Source of the DNA: Natronohydrobacter sp.
GTDB lineage: Bacteria; Pseudomonadota; Alphaproteobacteria; Rhodobacterales; Rhodobacteraceae
Direction of reading: 5' to 3'
Length of the DNA stretch: 6,055 bases
Assembly (NCBI GenBank): GCA_007123015.1
Contig: SKSL01000141.1
Location: forward strand, 1-6,055
The notes under the pieces were generated by a model. It ran no database searches, was not told the origin of the DNA, and saw only the letters and a program-made list of their open reading frames with translations. Both the position numbers and the translations under genes were made by a program. Position 1 is the first letter of the stretch. Every line of letters begins with the position of its first letter. Below are positions 1-4,680 of the stretch, one piece after another.

Positions 1-173
1 CCATTGCAGAGGGGGCCAATGTGCAAGGTTTCTTCTATTGGTCGCTGCTGGACAATTACGAATGGGCCTTCGGCTATGCCAAGAGGTTCGGCCTTGTTCA
101 TGTCGATTTCGACACGATGAATCGAACCCCGAAGGCATCCTATCACGCGCTGAAGGCGGCTTTGTCACAATAG
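1..173 (+). CDS. GH1 family beta-glucosidase, C-terminal fragment
   Basis: This is the last 56 codons of a glycoside hydrolase family 1 protein. The reading frame starts at base 3, the stop is TAG at 171-173, and the 5' part lies outside the window. The fragment carries the family's C-terminal signature: GFFYWSLLDNYEW (fragment residues 9-21) followed by GYAKRFGLVHVD (24-35), then the usual R-T-P-K near the end. In GH1 enzymes the Glu and Trp of this stretch contact the sugar in the -1 subsite. The catalytic acid/base and nucleophile glutamates lie upstream and cannot be seen. Enzymes of this type hydrolyse beta-linked glucosides or related glycosides, usually in the cytoplasm after sugar uptake. 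In alphaproteobacteria they often end a sugar ABC-transporter operon, but that context is outside the window. No clear terminator follows. Family assignment is secure; the exact substrate is not. Confidence 0.93.
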   Translation, partial: IAEGANVQGFFYWSLLDNYEWAFGYAKRFGLVHVDFDTMNRTPKASYHALKAALSQ

Positions 174-657
174 GCGGAACGTGCGATTTAATCCGGTGCC
201 GGGACGTGGTATGCAGCTTGGCTGCGCCAATCAACCGGCATGCACCCTGGTTGTCACGATGGAGCTTTATCTACGGGACAACCGCCGATATCCGCAGTTT
301 CTGGCCTGCGTGGCAACATCGCGGCTGGTGCTGTTCGCGTGCTTGACCGATACCGCATGCAAAACAGAGCCAAGAGATGCAGCATGAAGAGGCTCGCATG
401 ACTTTGTGGCAGTCTGTCAGCCGGCGCAGGTGGACCAGCAAGCCGTGTTGCGCAAAAGTGGGAACCAGTTTTGCGCATGAAAACATACGGAAACAATAAA
501 CCATAGCCTGTTGCATGACTGTGAATGAACGCGGTACCCCCTAGACAAGATCAGTTTCAGATCGGGGCGGGGCGACGTGATTCGCGGCCTGTGACAAGTC
601 GTGAGTGACAGGCTTTCCCGAAAGCGTGGAAAATCCAGTGATAAGCGGGAAACAGAC
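174..657. other. Intergenic stretch without a convincing gene
   Basis: About 480 bases between the GH1 stop and the tRNA-Lys terminator. Open frames of 60-100 codons exist on both strands, but they overlap one another, lack ribosome binding sites, are rich in Cys, Arg and Trp, and resemble no family I recognise, so I do not call them. The stretch looks less GC-rich than the genes around it and has several GCATGC/TGCATG-type words. It contains a small hairpin GCAGC-TTG-GCTGC (213-225), the symmetric hairpin at 450-476, and a 6-bp inverted repeat GCCTGT/ACAGGC around 588-612. It may be decayed sequence or hold an unrecognised small RNA. I see no transposase remnant. Confidence 0.6.
450..476. 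repeat. Symmetric palindromic hairpin, possible interspersed repeat
   Basis: Seen directly: an 8-bp stem GCGCAAAA (450-457) / TTTTGCGC (469-476) encloses an inner 3-bp stem TGG/CCA around a GAA loop, with a single G-G mismatch between the two stems. From memory, very similar words with a GTGGGAACC core between GCAAAA and TTTTGC are common in intergenic DNA of other alphaproteobacteria, especially Rhizobiales. An interspersed palindromic repeat is therefore the best reading. It is also shaped like a weak Rho-independent hairpin, but it lies almost 280 bases past the GH1 stop and has no T-run after it. Confidence 0.55.
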
Positions 658-675
658 AAAAACCGCTTCCGCGGT
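658..675 (-). terminator. Rho-independent terminator of tRNA-Lys
   Basis: Read on the - strand: ACCGC-GGAA-GCGGT followed directly by a run of T (the A-run at 658-662 on the + strand). The stem is five base pairs closed by a GGAA (GNRA) tetraloop, which is unusually stable for its size. It begins 32 bases downstream of the tRNA 3' end, a typical distance for a single-tRNA transcript. Confidence 0.8.
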
Positions 676-707
676 CTTGGTCTATCATCTGGTTTTCTTG
701 GATTTGA

Positions 708-783
708 TGGTGAGCCGTGCAGGATTCGAACCTGCGACCCACTGATTAAAAGTCAGTTGCTCTACCAACTGAGCTAACGGCCC
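708..783 (-). tRNA. tRNA-Lys (anticodon UUU)
   Basis: A complete cloverleaf is readable on the - strand. The acceptor stem GGGCCGT pairs with ACGGCTC (one G-U pair). The D stem is GCTC/GAGC. The anticodon stem ACTGA/TCAGT carries the loop CTTTTAA, with anticodon TTT at 738-740. The variable loop is five bases, and the T arm is GCAGG-TTCGAAT-CCTGC. The discriminator base is A (711) and the 3' CCA is encoded (708-710). UUU reads both lysine codons by wobble. The gene stands alone, with its own promoter upstream and terminator downstream, and is divergent from dapF. Confidence 0.98.
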
Positions 784-794
784 ATCTCTTCCTG

Positions 795-812
795 AAAACC
801 GCTGTTCAACGG
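795..812 (-). promoter_or_regulatory. Small hairpin plus T-run in the tRNA-Lys leader
   Basis: On the - strand, between the predicted transcription start (about 819) and the tRNA 5' end (783), CCGTT-GAAC-AGCGG can form a 5-bp stem (one G-U pair) followed by TTTT (795-798). It has the shape of a weak intrinsic terminator, so it could attenuate the transcript. It could equally be a pause site or a structure bearing on RNase P processing. The shape is seen; the function is inferred. Confidence 0.35.
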
Positions 813-825
813 CTCCACGTTTATT

Positions 826-855
826 ATTTTAGACCAGAAAGCGCTTTCGCGTCAA
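826..855 (-). promoter_or_regulatory. Sigma-70-type promoter of tRNA-Lys
   Basis: On the - strand a -35 box TTGACG (850-855) and a -10 box TAAAAT (826-831) are separated by 18 bases. The predicted start near 819 gives a leader of about 36 bases before the tRNA. The region has an A/T-rich -10 and is correctly placed and oriented, which makes this the most convincing promoter in the window. Its spacer contains the 12-bp palindrome at 837-848. Confidence 0.75.
837..848. promoter_or_regulatory. 12-bp palindrome, possible operator
   Basis: GAAAGCGCTTTC is a perfect palindrome lying wholly in the spacer between the -35 and -10 of the tRNA-Lys promoter. Its form, with symmetric half-sites around a central CG, resembles operators of LacI-family regulators, and a protein bound there would block RNA polymerase. 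No regulator gene is in the window and the match may be chance. Imperfect relatives (AAAGCGCT) occur at 943-950 and 1009-1016. Confidence 0.4.
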
Positions 856-867
856 CTGGTTATTATC

Positions 868-922
868 CGTAGGCTCAGCGCTTGGAAGCCAACTCCGCCG
901 TCAACTGAGTGACAGACCTACG
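868..922. repeat. Nested inverted repeats upstream of dapF
   Basis: CGTAGG-CTCAG (868-878) can pair with CTGAG (905-909) and CCTACG (917-922), with seven unpaired bases between the two right-hand parts. Inside lies a small TTGG-AAG-CCAA hairpin (882-892). On the + strand it could fold in a dapF leader if transcription begins upstream of 868. I see no match to a known riboswitch (including lysine) or T-box, and the fold may be fortuitous. Confidence 0.3.
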
Positions 923-954
923 CATATCACGCGCTACCTAGAAAAGCGCTGCCA

Positions 955-1006
955 TCAGGTCAAGGGCTAATCTGTCGCACAGCCTCACTAATCGCGATTG
1001 ACCTGA
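955..1006. promoter_or_regulatory. Inverted repeat and palindrome at the presumed dapF promoter
   Basis: TCAGGTCAA (955-963) is the exact reverse complement of TTGACCTGA (998-1006). The right arm contains a possible + strand -35 box TTGACC (998-1003) and overlaps a 10-bp palindrome AATCGCGATT (990-999). A direct repeat CTAATC also occurs at 967-972 and 988-993, 21 bases apart. No good -10 lies at the expected distance (around 1021-1026), so the dapF promoter itself remains uncertain. Confidence 0.35.
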
Positions 1007-1031
1007 CAAAAGCGCTCTGGTCAGTTGCCCG

Positions 1032-1886
1032 ATGCACGCTTATATCGCCGCCATGGTCAAACTGGAAACCCCTCTCGCATTTTCCAAAATGCACGGTGCC
1101 GGCAATGATTTTGTCGTGATCGACTCGCGCGGGGCTTCGGGCGCGGTGGTCACACCAGCGCTGGCCCGTGCGATTGGGGCGCGCCATCATGGTGTCGGGT
1201 TTGATCAATTGGCGGAATTACGGGATTCAGAGACAGCGGACCTGGAGCTTGATTTCTGGAATAGCGATGGATCACGCGCCGGGGCTTGCGGCAACGCCAC
1301 GCGCTGTGTGGCCGCACAGGTCATGGCGCAGACCGGGCGCGATCGGCTGACCCTTCGGACGGCGCGCGGCTTGTTGCACGCCATGCGGCACGGCGCGCAG
1401 GTCTGGGTAAATATGGGGCCACCGTTTCTCGATTGGCAGGATGTGCCACTGGCGCGCGCCGTCGATCTGCTGCATTTGCCGCTGCCCGGCGATCCGGTCG
1501 CCATTGGTATGGGCAATCCGCATTGCATCCATTTCGTGCCCGATGCCGAACAGGCCGCAGTTGCAACGCGCGGTGCCGAGGTCGAACAGGATCCGCTCTT
1601 CCCCGAGGGCACGAATGTTGAATTCGCGTCCCTGATCGCGCCTGATCATCTGCGGCTGCGCGTCTGGGAGCGCGGCACCGGTATCACGCTGGCCTGCGGG
1701 TCAGGGGCCTGCGCCACAACTGTTGCTGCGCATCAGCGCGGGCTGACAGGGCGGCGCGTGGTGATCGAGGCTGACGGTGGCACGCTGGAAGTGGACTGGC
1801 GCACAGATGGGGTCTGGCTGACCGGGCCTGTCGCGCATGTTTTTGACGGTGTGTTCACGCCGGAATTTCTGGCAGGGGCAGAATGA
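1032..1886 (+). CDS. dapF: Diaminopimelate epimerase
   Basis: DapF converts LL-diaminopimelate to meso-diaminopimelate in the cytoplasm. This is the penultimate step of lysine synthesis and supplies the peptidoglycan cross-linking residue. Recognised by the N-terminal motif KMHGAGNDF (residues 19-27), the first catalytic cysteine in GACGNATRC (Cys86), GNPH (161-164), ERGTG (213-217) and the second catalytic cysteine in ACGSGACAT (Cys222). The two cysteines act as a cofactor-free acid/base pair. The protein is 284 residues from ATG 1032, slightly longer than usual. ATG 1053 (277 residues, beginning MVKLETPL) fits the family length better. Neither start has a Shine-Dalgarno sequence, and an in-frame stop at 999-1001 rules out starts further upstream. 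The stop overlaps the mtaB start (ATGA, 1883-1886), indicating translational coupling. tRNA-Lys lies divergently upstream. Function is secure; the start is about even between the two ATGs. Confidence 0.96.
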   Translation: MHAYIAAMVKLETPLAFSKMHGAGNDFVVIDSRGASGAVVTPALARAIGARHHGVGFDQLAELRDSETADLELDFWNSDGSRAGACGNATRCVAAQVMAQTGRDRLTLRTARGLLHAMRHGAQVWVNMGPPFLDWQDVPLARAVDLLHLPLPGDPVAIGMGNPHCIHFVPDAEQAAVATRGAEVEQDPLFPEGTNVEFASLIAPDHLRLRVWERGTGITLACGSGACATTVAAHQRGLTGRRVVIEADGGTLEVDWRTDGVWLTGPVAHVFDGVFTPEFLAGAE

Positions 1887-3133
1887 GCGCGCCCCGCTTT
1901 ACCACTCTGGGTTGTCGGCTGAACGCCTATGAGACCGAGGCCATGCGCGAAATGGCCGAAACAGCAGGGCTGCGCGATGCGCTTGTTATTAATACCTGCG
2001 CTGTGACGGCCGAGGCCGTGCGCAAGGCCCGGCAGGAAATACGGCGGTTGCGGCGCGATAATCCGGATGCGTCGATCATTGTGACGGGCTGCGCGGCGCA
2101 GACCGAACCCGGCACATTTGCGGCCATGCCCGAAGTCACGCGGGTGATCGGCAATTCAGAGAAGATGCGTCCCGAGACATGGGGACAGATGGTGCCTGAT
2201 CTGATCGGGGCTACCGAGCGGGTGCAAGTCGATGACATCATGTCCGTGCGTGAAACGGCCAGTCATCTGATCGACGGGTTCGGCACAAGGGCGCGCGCCT
2301 ATGTGCAGGTGCAGAACGGCTGCGATCATCGCTGTACCTTCTGCATCATTCCTTATGGGCGTGGCAATTCACGCTCTGTCCCTGCGGGCGTGGTGGTTGA
2401 TCAGATCAACCGGTTGGTCGCGCAAGGCTACCATGAAGTGGTGCTGACCGGGGTTGATCTGACCTCCTGGGGTGCGGATTTGCCTGGGCTGCCGCGTCTG
2501 GGCGATCTGGTGCGGCGGATCCTGCGGCTGACAGATGTGGCGCGGCTGCGGATTTCCTCGATCGATTCGATCGAGGCCGATGACGCCCTGATGCAGGCAA
2601 TCGCCGATGAGCCGCGGCTGATGCCGCATCTGCATTTGTCCCTGCAAGCGGGTGACGACATGATCCTGAAGCGGATGAAGCGCCGCCATCTGCGCGCCGA
2701 TGCGATCCGGTTTTGTCGTGAGGCGCGGAACGTGCGGCCCGATATGGTTTTCGGCGCCGATATCATCGCCGGATTTCCGACCGAAACCGAGGCAATGTTC
2801 GAGAACTCGTTGCGACTGGTCGAGGAATGCGGCCTGACCTTTCTGCATGTGTTTCCGTTCAGCCCCCGCAAGGGCACCCCTGCGGCCCGGATGCCGCAAC
2901 TGCCGGGCGATATTGTGAAAGCGCGCGCGGCGCAGTTGCGCGCGACAGGGAAACGCGCGCTGGAACGTCATCTGGAAGCGCAGATTGATGTGCAGCATCA
3001 GGTGCTGATGGAGGCCCCCGATATGGGACGGACTGGGCAATTCACCGAAGTCCGGTTTCAGACGCCGCAGCCTGTCGGGGCGATCGTGACAGCGCAGATC
3101 AAAGGTCATGCAAAGGGTCAATTGCTGGCCTGA
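1883..3133 (+). CDS. mtaB: tRNA t6A37 methylthiotransferase MtaB
   Basis: This radical-SAM enzyme adds a methylthio group to t6A at position 37 of ANN-decoding tRNAs, giving ms2t6A, and so improves decoding. The 416-residue protein has the three domains of the methylthiotransferase family. The N-terminal UPF0004 domain carries its cluster cysteines at Cys11 (GCRLNAYE), Cys39 (INTCAVT) and Cys70 (VTGCAAQ). The radical-SAM core has CDHRCTFCIIPYGRG with Cys147, Cys151 and Cys154. A short TRAM-like RNA-binding tail covers about 372-416. GCRLNAYE and the overall length fit MtaB rather than MiaB or RimO, which differ at the N-terminal cysteine motif. The start overlaps the dapF stop by four bases, with AGGGG (1874-1878) just upstream as a ribosome binding site. 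tRNA-Lys(UUU) is an ANN decoder and hence a likely substrate class. It ends before a convergent hairpin. Confidence 0.94.
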   Translation: MSAPRFTTLGCRLNAYETEAMREMAETAGLRDALVINTCAVTAEAVRKARQEIRRLRRDNPDASIIVTGCAAQTEPGTFAAMPEVTRVIGNSEKMRPETWGQMVPDLIGATERVQVDDIMSVRETASHLIDGFGTRARAYVQVQNGCDHRCTFCIIPYGRGNSRSVPAGVVVDQINRLVAQGYHEVVLTGVDLTSWGADLPGLPRLGDLVRRILRLTDVARLRISSIDSIEADDALMQAIADEPRLMPHLHLSLQAGDDMILKRMKRRHLRADAIRFCREARNVRPDMVFGADIIAGFPTETEAMFENSLRLVEECGLTFLHVFPFSPRKGTPAARMPQLPGDIVKARAAQLRATGKRALERHLEAQIDVQHQVLMEAPDMGRTGQFTEVRFQTPQPVGAIVTAQIKGHAKGQLLA

Positions 3134-3136
3134 CCT

Positions 3137-3165
3137 GTAGGGTGCGTGCTGAGCACGCACCCTAC
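3137..3165. terminator. Perfect 13-bp hairpin between convergent genes
   Basis: GTAGGGTGCGTGC (3137-3149) and GCACGCACCCTAC (3153-3165) form a perfect 13-bp stem around a TGA loop, starting three bases after the mtaB stop. The DUF1638 gene ends head-on at 3189, so the structure could stop or protect transcripts from both directions. There is no T-run on either strand, so it is not a canonical intrinsic terminator. From memory, GTAGGGTGCG-type palindromes are scattered through many bacterial genomes, and a REP-like repeat is a serious alternative. Further short pairings (TGACGC 3171-3176 with GCGTCA 3186-3191) fill the rest of the junction. Confidence 0.65.
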
Positions 3166-3188
3166 GCGCGTGACGCTTGCGTGGCGCG

Positions 3189-3836
3189 TCAATCTGCCGA
3201 GCGCGCGCGCTTGGCCAGAACCCGTTCGAGGTCGCCATATCCCGTGAACCGCCGCTCGTAATCCAACCCCAACCGCGCAGCGCAGTCCTGTGCCTTGGCG
3301 TCAAGCGCAGGGTCTTCAGTCTGGGCCTGATAGATGAGCCGCGTGTAATTTCCGAACATCAACGGGATCAGCTCTGGATGGCGATCAAAGCCCATCGGCT
3401 TCCAGACGAAGGCCTCGAATTGCCGCACCAGAAAATCGGTCAGGTAGAAGGCAGTCATTTCCTCCTCGGCGCTGGCCGCAAACGCCTCGACCCCGTCAAA
3501 AAAGGCATAGCAATGCGGCCCTGGCACCATCTCGACCCCCAATTCCGCACAGCGCGACTGCAACAACCCGCCTGTGCCGCAATCCGCATAAACCACGAAA
3601 ATCTCGGCGTAGCGGTCGCGATGCGCGCGCACGGCCTGTTCCACTGCATCTGGGATCCGCGCGGGCCACAGATGCAGATTGGCCGGCAGGCACATCAGAT
3701 CCATATGTGTCCACCCATTCGCCGCCTTGAGCGCAAGGATTTCGCGCGCCAGCGCCCCGCAGGCCAGAAGCAGGATCGATCCGCGCCCGTCCGGCGCAAG
3801 CCCGGTCCGGGTCAGTGCGGCATCATCGGCCTTCAT
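3189..3836 (-). CDS. DUF1638 domain-containing protein
   Basis: A 215-residue predicted cytoplasmic protein matching the DUF1638 family, whose biochemical function I do not know to be established. No signal peptide or membrane segment is apparent. Recognisable family motifs are LLACGALAREI (23-33), DLMCLPANLH (46-55), VVYADCGTGG (81-90) and PGPHCYAFF (105-113). Each holds a Cys (26, 49, 86, 109), and His55 and His108 lie close by, so metal or cofactor binding is plausible but inferred. In other organisms I recall DUF1638 genes near corrinoid methyltransferase genes; none is visible here. ATG 3836 is chosen because AGGAG stands seven bases upstream (3844-3848) and the family motifs begin soon after. 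Upstream in-frame codons read Arg/Pro-rich shadow sequence of mazG. The start lies 14 bases inside the end of mazG, so co-translation with mazG is likely. Confidence 0.87.
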   Translation of the reverse strand: MKADDAALTRTGLAPDGRGSILLLACGALAREILALKAANGWTHMDLMCLPANLHLWPARIPDAVEQAVRAHRDRYAEIFVVYADCGTGGLLQSRCAELGVEMVPGPHCYAFFDGVEAFAASAEEEMTAFYLTDFLVRQFEAFVWKPMGFDRHPELIPLMFGNYTRLIYQAQTEDPALDAKAQDCAARLGLDYERRFTGYGDLERVLAKRARSAD

Positions 3837-4650
3837 CGGCTTTCTCCTGCGCTTTGGCCGCATTCCAGAGCGCGTCCATCTCTTCCAGCGTGCTGTCCTC
3901 GGGCCTGCGCCCCTGCTCTGCCAGGGCGGCCTCGATGGCGCGGAAGCGGCGGGTGAATTTGGCATTGGCTGCGCGCAGGGCTGCTTCCGGGTCAATCTCC
4001 AGATGCCGCGCCAGATTGGCCATCACGAAAAGCAGATCGCCGAATTCCTCGGCCTGTTCTGCGGGGCCCATCGCATCGCGCGCCTCATTGAGTTCGCGCG
4101 ACTCTTCAATGATCTTGTCGAGCACCTGCGTCGTCTCTGGCCAGTCAAAGCCCACACGCGCCGCACGTTTCTGCAGTTTCACAGCGCGCATCAGTGCAGG
4201 CAGGCCCAGCGCCACATCATCGAGCACCCCGCCCCGGTCGCGCGCGGCCCGTTCCTGCGCTTTCACCCGCTCCCAATCTGCGACCTGATCCTGGGCCGTC
4301 TTGTCGCGGCTCTCGGACCCGAAGACATGCGGATGCCGGGCCACCATCTTGTCGCTGATCGCGCGGGTCAGGCTCTCGAAACTGAAATGCCCGGCTTCTT
4401 CGGCCATCTGCGCATGATAGACCACCTGCAACAGCAGATCGCCCAATTCGCCTTCCAGCGCGGGCCAGTCGCCTGCGGCGATGGCATCTTCGACCTCATA
4501 GGCTTCCTCGATCGTGTAGGGCGCAATCGAGGCGAAATTCTGTTCGATATCCCAGGGACAGCCAGTTTCGGGATCGCGCAGCGCGGCCATGATGGCGCGC
4601 AGCCGCGCGACCGAGCCATCCGGCGCGAAGATCAAGGGGTCATGCAGCAT
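3823..4650 (-). CDS. mazG: Nucleoside triphosphate pyrophosphohydrolase MazG
   Basis: MazG hydrolyses (d)NTPs to the monophosphate and pyrophosphate. It is viewed as a house-cleaning enzyme for non-canonical nucleotides, and in E. coli it also influences ppGpp-dependent survival. The 275-residue protein has the duplicated all-alpha MazG fold of the E. coli enzyme. The N-terminal domain has CPWD (31-34), EEAYE (48-52, the EExxE metal site) and ELGD (68-71). A middle stretch has HPHVF (106-110) and a linker ending RAARVGFDWPET (162-173). The C-terminal domain has EESRE (182-186), EEFGD (201-205) and NLARHLEIDPEAAL (212-225). All metal-binding acidic residues are present in both halves. ATG 4650 has GGAG seven bases upstream. 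It follows the TspO-like gene by 30 bases and overlaps the DUF1638 gene by 14, so the three probably share a transcript. No sign of an adjoining toxin-antitoxin pair. Confidence 0.96.
   Translation of the reverse strand: MLHDPLIFAPDGSVARLRAIMAALRDPETGCPWDIEQNFASIAPYTIEEAYEVEDAIAAGDWPALEGELGDLLLQVVYHAQMAEEAGHFSFESLTRAISDKMVARHPHVFGSESRDKTAQDQVADWERVKAQERAARDRGGVLDDVALGLPALMRAVKLQKRAARVGFDWPETTQVLDKIIEESRELNEARDAMGPAEQAEEFGDLLFVMANLARHLEIDPEAALRAANAKFTRRFRAIEAALAEQGRRPEDSTLEEMDALWNAAKAQEKADEGR
3844..3848 (-). promoter_or_regulatory. Ribosome binding site inside mazG for the DUF1638 gene
   Basis: AGGAG on the - strand, seven bases before ATG 3836, lies within the last codons of mazG. It is the strongest Shine-Dalgarno in the window and fixes the DUF1638 start at 3836 rather than at an ATG further upstream. 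Confidence 0.75.
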
Positions 4651-4657
4651 GGGCGCG

Positions 4658-4661
4658 CTCC
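4658..4661 (-). promoter_or_regulatory. Ribosome binding site of mazG
   Basis: GGAG on the - strand, seven bases before ATG 4650 and within the 30-base gap after the TspO-like stop. It supports the mazG start at 4650 and independent initiation inside a shared transcript. Confidence 0.6.
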
Positions 4662-4680
4662 GCAGGTCGTGGCCCTTGTG

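Noticed and set aside
38..387. Two + strand open frames (38-346 and 181-387)
   Set aside because: The first overlaps the real GH1 end in another frame. Both lack a ribosome binding site and encode Cys/Arg/Trp-rich sequence with no family resemblance.
254..742. Several - strand open frames of 60-80 codons between GH1 and tRNA-Lys
   Set aside because: They overlap one another in different frames, have no convincing start context, and one runs into the tRNA gene.
708..783. tRNA-Lys as an integration site for a mobile element
   Set aside because: No integrase gene and no repeated copy of the tRNA 3' end is visible in the window.
784..1031. Lysine riboswitch or T-box leader for dapF
   Set aside because: The genomic setting suggested it, but I could not recognise conserved cores of either class, and the region is short for a lysine riboswitch plus expression platform.
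2369..3304. 311-codon - strand frame opposite mtaB
   Set aside because: It is antisense to a clear radical-SAM gene, crosses the convergent junction, and is rich in His, Arg, Gln and Pro, as expected for a shadow frame in GC-rich DNA.
3837..3995. Longer start for the DUF1638 gene (ATG 3995, 53 extra residues)
   Set aside because: The extra part is Arg/Pro-rich shadow of mazG. AGGAG directly precedes ATG 3836, and the family motifs begin after it.
3823..4650. mazG as part of a mazEF-type toxin-antitoxin or defence system
   Set aside because: Neighbours are a TspO-like membrane protein and a DUF1638 protein. No MazE/MazF-like or other defence gene is present.
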